Assembly: GCA_965227645.1 (NCBI GenBank)
Contig: OZ245773.1
Span: 496,001 to 560,000 of the forward strand
DNA from: Flavimaribacter sp024343425
GTDB lineage: Bacteria > Pseudomonadota > Alphaproteobacteria > Rhizobiales > Rhizobiaceae
Direction of reading: 5' to 3'
DNA length: 64,000 nt
This document shows positions 36,070 to 44,802 of the stretch, one piece after another. Each line of letters starts with the position of its first letter. Position 1 is the first letter of the stretch. The notes beneath the pieces are model-generated. The model had not been told where the DNA came from and made no database searches. It saw nothing but the letters and a program-made list of their open reading frames with translations. The translations under genes and the position numbers were made by a program.

Positions 36070-37221
36070 CTACCGGATGATCAGGTCGAGACCATGCGCC
36101 GAAAGCGGCGTCGGCCCCTCTTCTCCGGTAAGATATGTCTGGCCAAGCGTCATGGCCGTATTGGTTTCCGAATCCATGATGATCATGTGCACGAACAGGG
36201 ACATGTCAGGCCGGATTTCCTGCTGGTTGCCGGAAAAGAACATTTCGCGCTCCATCCAGCTTGGCGTAAAGCGCGCACCCAGCGAATAACCACAGGCGTT
36301 CAGCCTGTGCCGGGTCATTCCCCGTTGTTCCATCGTAGTGGCGTGGGTGGAGAAAACGTCACCGAAGGTGTAGCCCGGACGCAGCACCGCTTCGATTTCC
36401 TCGATGGTCTCGCGGCATACGTCGTAGAGTTCCAGATGCCTTTCCGTCGGCTTGCCGACGATGACAGTGCGCATCATCGCTACATGGTAATGGGCGTAGA
36501 CGCCGGCCCATTCGAGCGTGAGCTGGTCGTTTTCGTCGAGTTTCCTGCGGCCTGCCTTGTAACGGCAGAGCAGGGCGTCCACGCCGGATCCGATGATGAA
36601 CTCGTTCGCCGGATAATCCCCGCCTCCGGCAAAGACGGCGGCCTGCATGGCGGCGAGAATATCGCCTTCGTCCGCGCCGGGCGCGACGAGCGGCAGGGCG
36701 GCGTCAAGCGCCGCGTCGGCGAGCGTCGCGGCCTGTTTGACATAGTCGATTTCCGCCGGGCTCTTGGTCAGCCGCAAACGCGATATGATGTGCGACGCGT
36801 CGCTGAGATCGGCGAAGGATTGCAACTGGTTGTCAAGCTTGTGGCAATTGCCGCCGGTCAGGCCGTGCGTGTCGTATTCGACGCCGATCCTGCTGCCCAG
36901 CAGGTCGAGATCGTTCAGCAGGTTCTTCAGGTCGACCGCCGGATCGGCGTTGGCGCGGTCCGTCCAGATCGAGATATTGTCGATGATCGAGGTATGGCGC
37001 GCCTGGCGCATATCGGCCGAGCGGGTCAACAAGGTCATGGAGCCGTCGGCGGTGACGACGAGCGTCTGGAAGAAGCAGAAGCCGAACGTGTCGTATCCCG
37101 TCAGCCAGTACATGCTCTCCTGGGCGAAGAGCAACATGGCGTCGAGCTTGTTGTCTTCCATCGCATCCAGCAAGCGACGCATTCGCCACTTGTATTCTTC
37201 CCTCTCAAACTGCAGCGCCAT
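36070..37221 (-). CDS. M24 peptidase-fold protein without the usual metal ligands
   Basis: 383 residues from the ATG at 37221. Creatinase N-terminal domain (about 1-150) plus the M24 'pita-bread' domain (about 155-375). The five standard metal ligands (Asp, Asp, His, Glu, Glu) are replaced: LEWAGVYAHYHVAMMRT has Glu and Ala at the two Asp positions, GYSLG has Tyr for His, FVHMII has Met for Glu, and the last Glu is Gly in AMTLGQTYL. This pattern is that of metal-free members such as creatinase or ectoine hydrolase, not of Xaa-Pro peptidases. The start overlaps the pgeF stop by 17 bp. The substrate is unknown. Confidence 0.85.
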   Translation of the reverse strand: MALQFEREEYKWRMRRLLDAMEDNKLDAMLLFAQESMYWLTGYDTFGFCFFQTLVVTADGSMTLLTRSADMRQARHTSIIDNISIWTDRANADPAVDLKNLLNDLDLLGSRIGVEYDTHGLTGGNCHKLDNQLQSFADLSDASHIISRLRLTKSPAEIDYVKQAATLADAALDAALPLVAPGADEGDILAAMQAAVFAGGGDYPANEFIIGSGVDALLCRYKAGRRKLDENDQLTLEWAGVYAHYHVAMMRTVIVGKPTERHLELYDVCRETIEEIEAVLRPGYTFGDVFSTHATTMEQRGMTRHRLNACGYSLGARFTPSWMEREMFFSGNQQEIRPDMSLFVHMIIMDSETNTAMTLGQTYLTGEEGPTPLSAHGLDLIIR

Positions 37222-38023
37222 GATACTCCCCGTCAATTATGCTTATTGTAGAAATCTGCCGGCCGTAGTCCGGCTCGCCACGATGCGTGGCGCGTCTGAA
37301 TGAAAAGAAGCGGTCTTCGTCGGCGTAGGTGCATTCGCCCACAGAAACCGCGCGCACGCCGGCCGTCGCCAGCCGGTCGAGCGTGAAGGCCTGGAGATCG
37401 AACATCCGGTGTCCGTCATTGACCGACGGTTCGAAATAGACCGCGTTCGCGCTGCCTTGCGCCAGGAACCGATCGACGAATTCCGGACCGACCTCGTAAT
37501 TTGCGCCACTGATGGACGGGCCGAGGCAGGCGATGATGGCCTCGCGTCGGGCGCCCAGCGACACCATCGCTTCGATCGTCGCTTCCGCAACGCCGTTGAA
37601 AGCGCCTTTCCAGCCCGCATGGGCGGCGCCGATGACGCCGGCCTCCGGGTCGGCGAACAGGATCGGACCGCAATCCGCGGTGAGCACGCCGAGCACGATG
37701 CCGGGCGTGGCGGTGACGAGGGCGTCGGCTTTCGGCCGGCTGTCGTCCATCGGTCGATCCACCACCACGACGTCCGTCGAATGAATCTGATGCAGGGTGG
37801 CCAGACGGTCTTCCGGCAAATGGAACCAGCGGCAAACCCGGGCGCGGTTCTCCCGCACGTCGTCCGGCTCGTCATCCGATCCGAGGCCAACGTTCAATCC
37901 GCGATAGATTCCCCCGGACGTTCCTCCGATCCGGGTGAAATAACCATGGCGGATAGCGGTATTTGAACAGGCCTCCTTCAGCGTATCGCTGACAATCGGT
38001 TCAGGTCGGCCCAGGTCAAGCAT
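37205..38023 (-). CDS. pgeF: Purine nucleoside phosphorylase / multicopper-like oxidase of YfiH family
   Basis: 272 residues. Family blocks: HGYFTRIGGTSGG near the N-terminus, LHQIHSTDVVVVD, LTADCGPILFAD (His/Cys metal pair), and HAGWKGAFNGV, which gives a Zn-type site of His, Cys and His. It cleaves or phosphorolyses adenosine/inosine and was once called polyphenol oxidase or laccase. In alphaproteobacteria it sits just after lgt and midA, as here. Confidence 0.9.
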   Translation of the reverse strand: MLDLGRPEPIVSDTLKEACSNTAIRHGYFTRIGGTSGGIYRGLNVGLGSDDEPDDVRENRARVCRWFHLPEDRLATLHQIHSTDVVVVDRPMDDSRPKADALVTATPGIVLGVLTADCGPILFADPEAGVIGAAHAGWKGAFNGVAEATIEAMVSLGARREAIIACLGPSISGANYEVGPEFVDRFLAQGSANAVYFEPSVNDGHRMFDLQAFTLDRLATAGVRAVSVGECTYADEDRFFSFRRATHRGEPDYGRQISTISIIDGEYHGAAV

Positions 38024-38076
38024 GGTTGGCCCCTCAGCTTCGCACGGTCAAATGATGTGTAATGTGACCGTGCATG

Positions 38077-39168
38077 TCAATTATCCGTAAAAAATGGCGC
38101 CAGTTCCAGTTTGTCGCCGGTGACGCACATTACCTTGAAAAGGTTACCCATATCATGACTTCCGCCGCCTGCAAGGCGGTGCACTGCGGCGGTGATTTGC
38201 TGCTGGGCGTCTTCATCCTTGCCGGCGCCGAGCCGACCGGCGCGTTCAAGAAGGCCGAGCGCGAGCAGGAAGTCGCCCTGCGTCATTACCGGCATGACAT
38301 GAATGCCGCGCATGGCTTGCGCCAGCATTTCAAAGTCGACATGGCTGGTCAGATCAGCCTCTCCGGGCGTTTCGAGCACAGATACGTATCTGTGTTCGCG
38401 CACCGCCTGCAAGGTGTCGCCGAAGCCGGAGCGGACGTGCCCGTAGTCGATAATGAGACCGGCGCCGCCATCTCTTTCAATCCGCTCTGCGATCTTTGCA
38501 GCGACCGCGTTGCGGGCAGGGGAAACCTCAAACACCGTTCCGGGGCTGACGGCGCCATAAGCGGGAAGAAGGCTGTCGTGGAGAGAAGCCGACCCGACCG
38601 AAAGGACGAGTTCGTCATCGTCGTCGAGCGCAACCACCCTTTCGCGGAAACCGGAATCGGTGGAAACGAACTGGCGGATCGGAAGAGCGTCGAAAAACTC
38701 GTTCGCCACCAGCAGCGTGAACCCAGGCTCTATGGTGTCGATGTCGTCATGCCAGCGAACGGGCGCCGTGGATGCGGACAGCGCCCCGGACTGCAACTCC
38801 CTCAGCCTCTCGCTGGTCTCGACGAGTTCAATCGTCGCCTTGGCTGCGAGCTCGGGCGCGAGCTTGCTTGCCACGCGCATCACATCGGCCATCAGAACGC
38901 CGCGTCCCGGTCCCGGTTCGACGATCCGGGCGGGCAAGGGCGCGCCATGCGCTTTCCATGCGTTGACAAGGAAGACGCCGATCAATTCGCCGAAAAGCTG
39001 ACTGATTTCCGGCGCTGTGATGAAGTCACCCTCCGCGCCGAAGGCTTCGCGGACTTTGTAGTAGCCGTAGTCCGGATCGGCGAGACACAGGGAGAAATAG
39101 TCAGCGACGCCGATCGGGCCGTTGAGGCGAATCAGGCGGGCGATCTTTTCGCCCAGCGGGGTTGTCAT
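38077..39168 (-). CDS. MidA-family class I SAM-dependent methyltransferase
   Basis: 363 residues. The NDUFAF7/MidA family methylates an Arg on a complex I subunit in mitochondria; the bacterial target is not fixed. Motif I is VEPGPGRGVLMADVMR (ExGxGxG type), followed by TLLVANEFFDALPIRQF, the family's typical NExxDALP box, and LIIDYGHVRSGFGDTLQA. It overlaps lgt in ATGA (39165-39168) and is followed after 53 bp by pgeF. Cytoplasmic. Confidence 0.93.
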   Translation of the reverse strand: MTTPLGEKIARLIRLNGPIGVADYFSLCLADPDYGYYKVREAFGAEGDFITAPEISQLFGELIGVFLVNAWKAHGAPLPARIVEPGPGRGVLMADVMRVASKLAPELAAKATIELVETSERLRELQSGALSASTAPVRWHDDIDTIEPGFTLLVANEFFDALPIRQFVSTDSGFRERVVALDDDDELVLSVGSASLHDSLLPAYGAVSPGTVFEVSPARNAVAAKIAERIERDGGAGLIIDYGHVRSGFGDTLQAVREHRYVSVLETPGEADLTSHVDFEMLAQAMRGIHVMPVMTQGDFLLALGLLERAGRLGAGKDEDAQQQITAAVHRLAGGGSHDMGNLFKVMCVTGDKLELAPFFTDN

Positions 39169-40013
39169 TTTCCGGTGTCCGCGGTTCCGGCGGCGGCGGG
39201 CCTGGCCATCGCCATGACGGCGACGCCAAGAAGCAGCATCGGAGTGGACAGGATCATGCCCATCGTCAGCCAGCCGCCGTACAGATAGCCGATCTGGACA
39301 TCCGGCTGACGCACGAATTCGACCAGGATTCGGCTGACGGCGTAGCCGGCCAGAAATGCGCCGCTGACGAAGCCGGGCGATTTGAGCTTGCCCAGGCGCC
39401 AGATGAGGAACGCCAGGAGGGAGAACAGCGCCAGACCTTCCAGAAACGCTTCATAAAGCTGGCTCGGATGACGCGGCTCCGGCCCTCCGGTCGGAAAGAC
39501 CATGGCCCAGGGGACGTCGGTTGTCTTGCCCCATAATTCGCCATTGATGAAATTGGCGATTCGGCCAAGCAGCAGACCGAGCGGCGTTGACGCGGCGACA
39601 ACGTCGAACAGGCTCCAGGTGGAAATGCGCCGGAACCGGGCGAACAGGACCATCGCCAGTATCGTTCCGAGCAGGCCGCCGTGAAACGACATGCCGCCGT
39701 TCCAGACCTCGAACAGGCTCAAGGGGTTGGCCGCAAAGGTCGGCCAGTCGTAAAACAGCATGTATCCGACGCGACCGCCGGCCACGATGCCGACGGCGGC
39801 CCACAGCAGGAAATCGTCGAGATCGGTGACCGTCATGGCCGGTGCGCCGCCGGCCCACAGGCGGTTGGTGGAAACCACCTTGCGGGCATAGCGCCAGCCA
39901 AGAAGAATGCCGACGACATAGGCGAGGCCATACCAGTGGATCGCAACGGGTCCGATCGAGAAAATGACCGGATCGATATTCGGATAGGGCAATACCGCCT
40001 GAACGGTTTCCAT
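39165..40013 (-). CDS. lgt: Prolipoprotein diacylglyceryl transferase
   Basis: 282 residues with seven membrane helices. It moves diacylglyceryl from phosphatidylglycerol to the lipobox Cys of prolipoproteins. Fixed blocks: AIHWYGLAYVVG in helix 1, FHGGLLGTILAM, and the Lgt signature GRIANFINGELWGK around residues 152-165. HPSQLYEAFLEGL follows, with the conserved His and Tyr. First gene of the lgt-midA-pgeF-M24-lipoprotein run. Its promoter lies in the 332-bp region that also holds the double palindrome. Confidence 0.96.
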   Translation of the reverse strand: METVQAVLPYPNIDPVIFSIGPVAIHWYGLAYVVGILLGWRYARKVVSTNRLWAGGAPAMTVTDLDDFLLWAAVGIVAGGRVGYMLFYDWPTFAANPLSLFEVWNGGMSFHGGLLGTILAMVLFARFRRISTWSLFDVVAASTPLGLLLGRIANFINGELWGKTTDVPWAMVFPTGGPEPRHPSQLYEAFLEGLALFSLLAFLIWRLGKLKSPGFVSGAFLAGYAVSRILVEFVRQPDVQIGYLYGGWLTMGMILSTPMLLLGVAVMAMARPAAAGTADTGK

Positions 40014-40073
40014 GAATGCGATCTTTCGGCTTCAAGGGCTCAACTGCGCGCGGACCATGCCGGGCTTGTTCTC

Positions 40074-40150
40074 CTGGTGGTCCGATTCCGACATTTGCAT
40101 CCCGATGCGACCCGTCCTGCAGCAAATGTCGGAATCTTCAGGACCACCAG
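40074..40150. repeat. Palindromic repeat element A
   Basis: A 25-base left arm (40074-40098) pairs with a 29-base right arm (40122-40150). The only difference is a 4-base bulge (TGAA on the complement) between the outer arm CTGGTGGTCC and the inner arm GATTCCGACATTTGC. The loop is 23 bases. It is related in sequence to element B next to it. Confidence 0.85.
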
Positions 40151-40163
40151 CTGGATCATATTT

Positions 40164-40240
40164 CTAGTGGAGCTCTAAATTTGACATTTGAAGTAGAGCT
40201 CGCATCTTGCGGGACTCAAATGTCAAATTTGCTCCACTAG
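40164..40240. repeat. Palindromic repeat element B
   Basis: The left arm (40164-40190) and right arm (40217-40240) match over 24 bases, with a 3-base bulge (TCT) between the outer part CTAGTGGAGC and the inner part AAATTTGACATTTG. The 26-base loop contains short self-complementary pieces. Both elements are 77 bp long and share CT(G/A)GTGG at the tips and GACATTTG inside, so they are diverged copies of one element family. Confidence 0.85.
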
Positions 40241-40345
40241 GTCAAGGCTTGCATGTCAACGCCGAAACTCCTACCTCTTGGGCGTTCCCGTTTGCAGCGA
40301 GACGCGCCGGGATGACTGATTTTTCACAGACAACGAGGCATCGCT

Positions 40346-40660
40346 ATGACGTCAGGACCCAATCGATTCATGGATGAATTCGCCCGTTTGATGACGGACG
40401 CCGCCGGCGTGGCCCAGAGCGCGCGCAACGAAATGGAAACGGCTTTCAAAACGCAGATGGAGCGGGTGCTTGCCGGTATGGACGTTGTCCAGCGGGAAGA
40501 ATTCGAAGCGGTGCGGGAAATGGCCGTGAAGGCGCGCGACGAAAACGAGGCGCTGGCGAAACGCATCGATGAACTCGAAGCGCAGCTCTCTGAACAGAAA
40601 AAGGCTGCGAAACCATCGACGACGCGCAAGAAAACGGCTCCGGACACGAGCGCTAAATAA
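40346..40660 (+). CDS. ubiK: Accessory factor UbiK family protein (BMFP domain)
   Basis: 104 residues. It has the BMFP/YqiC layout: NRFMDEFARLMTDAAGVAQS is an amphipathic helix, then MERVLAGMDVVQREEFEAVREMAVKARDENEALAKRI (in pieces MDVVQREEFEAV, ARDENEALAKRI) makes a trimeric coiled coil. The tail is Lys/Ala/Ser/Thr-rich and disordered. It assists the soluble ubiquinone-synthesis complex. Divergent from lgt. Confidence 0.88.
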   Translation: MTSGPNRFMDEFARLMTDAAGVAQSARNEMETAFKTQMERVLAGMDVVQREEFEAVREMAVKARDENEALAKRIDELEAQLSEQKKAAKPSTTRKKTAPDTSAK

Positions 40661-40976
40661 AATTCATAAAAAATTTCAGGTGTTCCGGAATCCGGAAAAA
40701 TCCTTTGCGCAGAATCTCTTAGAGTCACTGCCCACAACACTGTCCACATGTGATTTGGAGCAGGCTCCAAAAAGGGGCTGGTTCTCTGACTCTGCCATTA
40801 TACACTGATTTTACAAGATGATTCGAAACGGGTCGCTACGAGGGCCGGTTGATCCGGTTGCGGGTCTGTTTCGCAATCTTGTGCGGGCGAACGGGTTTGC
40901 GCGTAACCAGTAATCATGTTTCGGCGTCCGTTTTCGATTACCGTGAATATTGAATTCCAGACTGAGAAGGTGCGGC
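40661..40976. other. Intergenic region between ubiK and ybjN-like gene
   Basis: 316 bp, lower in GC than the flanks. It contains TTCCGG-AAT-CCGGAA (40683-40697) and TTTGGAG-CAGG-CTCCAAA (about 40754-40771), two small hairpins; neither has a T-run on the rightward strand. No gene is supported. The promoter of the YbjN-type gene is expected here. Confidence 0.35.
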
Positions 40977-41477
40977 ATGGGTCTTATGGAACTGGTATAT
41001 GAGCGACAGTCCAATCCGGTCGACATGATCGAGGTTGTCGCAACGAGCAACGAGTGGTCCTTTGAACGGTCGGGCGAAGACGAGATCGCCATGACGATCG
41101 AGGGGCGCTGGTCGGATTACCACATCTCATTTTCCTGGATGGAGGATTACGAGGCCCTCCATCTGGCCTGCGCATTCGATATCAATGTGCCGGACAACCG
41201 GGTCAACGAGGTGGTCAAGCTCCTGTTCGAGGTCAACGGCCAGGTGCTCATGGGGCATTTCGATCTCTGGCAGCAGGAAAACGTCATCATTTTCCGGCAG
41301 TCGCTGCTGCTGGCCGGAGGCGCGGAGCCGACCAACGCCCAGGTGGAAGTGCTGCTGTCGAGCGCGCTTGAAACATGCGAACTCTACTTCCAGGCGTTCC
41401 AGTTCGTGATCTGGTCGGGAATGGACGCCAAGGCGGCCGTCGACACGGTCATGTTCGAAACAGTTGGAGAAGCGTGA
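40977..41477 (+). CDS. YbjN domain-containing protein
   Basis: 166 residues from the ATG at 40977, with AGAAGG 6 bp upstream; an ATG at residue 4 is also possible. The YbjN fold resembles type III secretion chaperones: short strands, then VNEVVKLLFEVNGQVLMGHFDLWQQENVIIFRQSLLLAGG (in pieces LLFEVNGQVLMGHFDLW and VIIFRQSLLL) and a final helix. Molecular role unknown; possibly a chaperone. It is coupled to proC by a GTGA overlap and is followed by the CsaA-like gene. Confidence 0.88.
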   Translation: MGLMELVYERQSNPVDMIEVVATSNEWSFERSGEDEIAMTIEGRWSDYHISFSWMEDYEALHLACAFDINVPDNRVNEVVKLLFEVNGQVLMGHFDLWQQENVIIFRQSLLLAGGAEPTNAQVEVLLSSALETCELYFQAFQFVIWSGMDAKAAVDTVMFETVGEA

Positions 41478-42292
41478 CGGACATGTCTTCCGCCCCGATC
41501 GTCCTTGTGGGCGCCGGCAATATGGGCGGCGCGATGCTGGCCGGATGGCTGGCCTCCGATACGGACGCCGGCTCCATAGTGATCGTCGATCCGGCGCCGT
41601 CGCCGGCAGTGCAGGCTCTTATCGACAAGCACGGCCTGCGGCATGAAAAAACCGCGCCTTCCGATGTGAAGGCGGCGATCGTTTTTCTGGCCATAAAGCC
41701 CCAGATGATGGAAGCGGTTCTTCCAACGCTGACCGGCCTGATCGGCGACGAAACGCTGTGCATATCCATTGCCGCAGGCACAACGGTTTCGACGATCCAG
41801 TCGTTTCTCGGCGACATCGCCGTGGTTCGGGCAATGCCGAACACGCCTGCAATGGTGGGACGCGGCATAACCGGCGCCTGGGCCAACGCAGCCGTCAGCC
41901 CGGCGCAACGCAACGCCGCTGACAGGATGTTGTCTGTCACGGGGCCTGTCGAATGGGTTGACGAAGAGCCGCTCATCGACGCCATTACGGCGGTGTCCGG
42001 AAGCGGACCCGCCTACGCTTTCTATCTCGTTGAATGCATGGCCGAGGCTGGTCGCAAGGCCGGACTGGACGAGGATATCGCGATGCGGCTTGCGCGAGCG
42101 ACGGTATCGGGCGCCGGAGAGCTGATGCACCGTTCCGACGATCCGGCAGCGACCCTGCGCAAGAACGTCACTTCGCCCGGCGGGACGACGGCGGCGGCCC
42201 TTGACGTGCTCATGGGCGACGACGCGATGCAGGATCTCTTGACGCGCGCTGTCGCTGCTGCAAAAAAACGCGCCGGAGAACTGGCGGGGTAG
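41474..42292 (+). CDS. proC: Pyrroline-5-carboxylate reductase
   Basis: 272 residues from a GTG at 41474 overlapping the upstream stop in GTGA and preceded by GGAGAAG; the ATG at 41483 (three residues later) is the other choice. It makes proline from pyrroline-5-carboxylate with NAD(P)H. Rossmann motif VGAGNMGGAML, then MPNTPAMVGRGITG, AVSGSGPAYAFYLVE, and the ProC signature with ATVSGAGELM and TSPGGTTAAALDVL. Confidence 0.93.
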   Translation: MTDMSSAPIVLVGAGNMGGAMLAGWLASDTDAGSIVIVDPAPSPAVQALIDKHGLRHEKTAPSDVKAAIVFLAIKPQMMEAVLPTLTGLIGDETLCISIAAGTTVSTIQSFLGDIAVVRAMPNTPAMVGRGITGAWANAAVSPAQRNAADRMLSVTGPVEWVDEEPLIDAITAVSGSGPAYAFYLVECMAEAGRKAGLDEDIAMRLARATVSGAGELMHRSDDPAATLRKNVTSPGGTTAAALDVLMGDDAMQDLLTRAVAAAKKRAGELAG

Positions 42293-42298
42293 TTTGCG

Positions 42299-42640
42299 AT
42301 GAGCGAGACAATTGCATGGCAGGATTTCGAGAAGGTCGACATCCGGGCAGGAACCATTGTGGAAGCGTCCGAATTTCCCGAGGCCCGTAAGCCGGCGATC
42401 AAGTTGAAGGTCGATTTCGGGCCCGAGATCGGCGTCAGGAAATCCTCCGCCCAGATCACCAAATATTATGAGCCCGGCGAACTTGTCGGCCGGCAGGTGA
42501 TGGCGGTCGTGAATTTCCCGCCGCGGCAGATCGGGCCGTTCATGTCCGAGGTGCTGGTTCTCGGCTTTCCGGATGAGGAAGGCGCGGTCGTGCTCGCCGC
42601 GATCGACAAGAAGGTTCCCGACGGCGGCAAGCTGTTTTAG
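42299..42640 (+). CDS. tRNA-binding protein (CsaA-like)
   Basis: 113 residues, a single OB-fold of the tRNA-binding/EMAP II type. Conserved blocks: VDIRAGTIVEASEFPEARKPAIKL, FGPEIGVRKSSAQITKYY, and the NFPPRQIGPFMSEVLVLGF stretch (pieces NFPPRQIGPFMSEVLVLG). CsaA proteins bind tRNA or act as export-related chaperones. It follows proC by 6 bp, so it is in the same operon, and converges on the histidine kinase gene with a 7-bp gap. Confidence 0.9.
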   Translation: MSETIAWQDFEKVDIRAGTIVEASEFPEARKPAIKLKVDFGPEIGVRKSSAQITKYYEPGELVGRQVMAVVNFPPRQIGPFMSEVLVLGFPDEEGAVVLAAIDKKVPDGGKLF

Positions 42641-42647
42641 AGCGCAT

Positions 42648-44030
42648 TTAAGCCGGGACGCGGACGATTGCCTGCAGCCCGCCTTGCGGGCTTGTCGATA
42701 ATCTTATGTCGCCGCCATGGCTTCTGGCGATATCCCTTGCGATTGATAGGCCGAGGCCGGTGCCGCTCGTGTCCTGGTTTCGCGCCTCGTCGAGCCGGAA
42801 GAACGGTTTGAACACTTCTTCCCGCATATCCTCCGGTATGCCCGGGCCGTCGTCATTGACAGTGATCGTCAGCCAACTGCGGTTGACCTGTACTTGGATG
42901 TCGACGTGGTCGGCGTATCGCCAGGCGTTCGAGACCAGATTGGTGACAAGCCTGGTGAAGGCTTTAGGCCGTACCGTGACGATTGGATTGCCTTCGATCG
43001 ACGTGGTCTGGCTGTGGCCGCGGAGCTTGGCGTCGTCGGCGAGTTTTTCCAGCAATTCCTCGAGGTCGAGTTCGCCGACATCCTCCTCGGCCTCGCCTCG
43101 CGCAAAGGACAGATACCCCTCCAGCATCGATTGCATGTCGTCGACATCGTCGCTCAGGCTCTTTACTTCGTCTGCGTTTCCCACGAGGGCGAGTTGCAGT
43201 CGAAACCGGGTGAGGATGGTTCTGAGGTCATGGCTGACGCCGGTCAGCATGGCGGTGCGCTGTTCGATCTGCCGCTCAATACGTTCGCGCATGCGGATGA
43301 AGGCGAGGCCGGCCCGTCGCACCTCGTCGGCGCCGCGGGGGCGGAAATCCTCCGGCGTCTTTTGACCCTTGCCGAAGGATTCGGCGGCCTGGGCAAGGCT
43401 GAGAATCGGCCGGATCTGGCCGCGCAGGAACAGGATGGCGATAACCAGCAGAACCAGGGACGTGCCGACCATCCACAAGAGGAAGATATGGGTGTTCGAC
43501 GCATAGGCCTGGCTGCGCCGCGCGAAGACACGGATTATCTTGTCATCCAGAAGGATCCGGATCACGACAAGATTGGAGTTGCCGACCGTGTCGATCCAGA
43601 ACGGTCGCCGGATCTGGTGGGTGATTTCCTCGCTCAGAATGGAATCGAGTATCGAGAAAAACGGCTTTGTCATTGGCGGCGGCAGGCTGCCGGCCGGCTC
43701 GATTGCGACGCTCAGCCCCAGACGTTGTGCGGCGATGCGTTCGATCTCGTCATAATTTGCGTCCTGCGGATAGGTCTCGATGACGTCGATGATCGCGGCG
43801 ATGTCGCGCACCACCGCGGTCGACAGGCGCTGCGTCACGGTTTGCCAGTGGCGCTCCATGAAGACGAAAGCGATAACCGACTGCAGCAGCACCATCGGAA
43901 CGATGATGATCAGCAGGGTTCGTCCGTAGAGGCCGGTCGGAATGCGCCGGGTGAACCAGCGCGTAAAGCGGTTCAGGCCGCGGGGCGGATGCTGTTCGTA
44001 TTCGCGTCTTATGGAATCTATGGTCGTCAT
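42648..44030 (-). CDS. EnvZ-like sensor histidine kinase
   Basis: 460 residues from the ATG at 44030. Two membrane helices (about 38-59 and 183-203) flank a periplasmic sensor domain of ~120 residues. A HAMP domain follows, then the phospho-acceptor box GVSHDLRTILTRF with His267, then the ATPase domain with NAWRYAD (N box), NDDGPGIPED (G1) and GTGLGLSIARDIARSHGG (G2). It senses an unknown envelope signal and phosphorylates the regulator encoded 52 bp upstream. Same operon order as in other alphaproteobacteria. Confidence 0.95.
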   Translation of the reverse strand: MTTIDSIRREYEQHPPRGLNRFTRWFTRRIPTGLYGRTLLIIIVPMVLLQSVIAFVFMERHWQTVTQRLSTAVVRDIAAIIDVIETYPQDANYDEIERIAAQRLGLSVAIEPAGSLPPPMTKPFFSILDSILSEEITHQIRRPFWIDTVGNSNLVVIRILLDDKIIRVFARRSQAYASNTHIFLLWMVGTSLVLLVIAILFLRGQIRPILSLAQAAESFGKGQKTPEDFRPRGADEVRRAGLAFIRMRERIERQIEQRTAMLTGVSHDLRTILTRFRLQLALVGNADEVKSLSDDVDDMQSMLEGYLSFARGEAEEDVGELDLEELLEKLADDAKLRGHSQTTSIEGNPIVTVRPKAFTRLVTNLVSNAWRYADHVDIQVQVNRSWLTITVNDDGPGIPEDMREEVFKPFFRLDEARNQDTSGTGLGLSIARDIARSHGGDIRLSTSPQGGLQAIVRVPA

Positions 44031-44082
44031 CAGCCGTCCCTGCCGTGGAACTCCCGCCACGGCTGTCGAAATCGGCTATACC

Positions 44083-44781
44083 TTATTCTACACTCAGGCG
44101 GTATCCAATGCCCCTGACCGTTTGCAGCCACATCGGATTGGCCGGATCGTCCTCGATCTTGCGTCGCAGCCGGTTGATCTGGACGTCGATCGTCCGTTCG
44201 CCGATGCCGACGTCGTTGCCGACCAGTTCGTGGCGTGGAATGGTCTCGCCCGGACGTTCGGCGAAATGGACCATGATTTCCTGCTCGCGGTCGGTGAGCC
44301 TAATCACGTTGGCGCCGCGCTTGAGTTCGCGCCGGGCGAGGCCGAACGTGTAGGGGCCGAAGACGATCTGCTCGATCTTCTGAATGTCCGGCGGACCGCC
44401 GCGTCTCAGGATATTGTTGATGCGCAGAACAAGTTCGCGTGGGTCAAACGGCTTGGGCAGGTAATCGTCGGCCCCGGCTTCCAGTCCTTCAAGGCGATGA
44501 TCTATTTCGGCGAGGGCCGTCAGCATGAGGATCGGGACGTCGCGCACTTCGCGCAGGGATTTCGTGAGGTTCACGCCGTTTTCACCGGGCATCATCACAT
44601 CCACGATCAGGAGATCGAATTCGAGGCCGGCAAGCTTTCGGCGCGCTTCGGTTGCGTCGCTTGCCGTCGTGATCCGATAGCCTTGCTCGGTCAGGTACCG
44701 ATTGAGCAAGTCCCTGATACGGGTGTCGTCATCGATGACAAGAAGATGCGCCGCGTCGTCGGAGAGGGGTTTTGCAGCCAT
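44083..44781 (-). CDS. OmpR-family response regulator
   Basis: 232 residues. Receiver domain with acidic pair Asp18-Asp19, phosphorylation site Asp61 in LLIVDVMMPGENG, and Lys in LPKPFDPREL. The C-terminal winged-helix DNA-binding domain contains RLTDREQEIMVHFAERPGE and RTIDVQINRLRRKIEDDP. Partner of the EnvZ-like kinase downstream. The MarR gene lies 21 bp upstream on the same strand, so marR, regulator and kinase may form one transcript under MarR control. Confidence 0.95.
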   Translation of the reverse strand: MAAKPLSDDAAHLLVIDDDTRIRDLLNRYLTEQGYRITTASDATEARRKLAGLEFDLLIVDVMMPGENGVNLTKSLREVRDVPILMLTALAEIDHRLEGLEAGADDYLPKPFDPRELVLRINNILRRGGPPDIQKIEQIVFGPYTFGLARRELKRGANVIRLTDREQEIMVHFAERPGETIPRHELVGNDVGIGERTIDVQINRLRRKIEDDPANPMWLQTVRGIGYRLSVE

Positions 44782-44802
44782 GCGATCGTCCTTCTTCTGC
44801 GC

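Larger units (their letters stand above)
40014..40345. other. Intergenic region between lgt and ubiK
   Basis: 332 bp between divergent genes. It is dominated by two long imperfect palindromes at 40074-40150 and 40164-40240. Promoters for lgt and ubiK must lie in the remaining flanks (40014-40073 and 40241-40345); I cannot place them with confidence. Confidence 0.5.

Noticed and set aside
40735..40755. DnaA box or replication origin
   Set aside because: TGTCCACA resembles a DnaA box in part, but it is single and there are no origin-linked genes or AT-rich unwinding element.
40754..40771. Terminator after ubiK
   Set aside because: A neat hairpin (TTTGGAG/CTCCAAA), but it is followed by A residues and not T on the strand of transcription.
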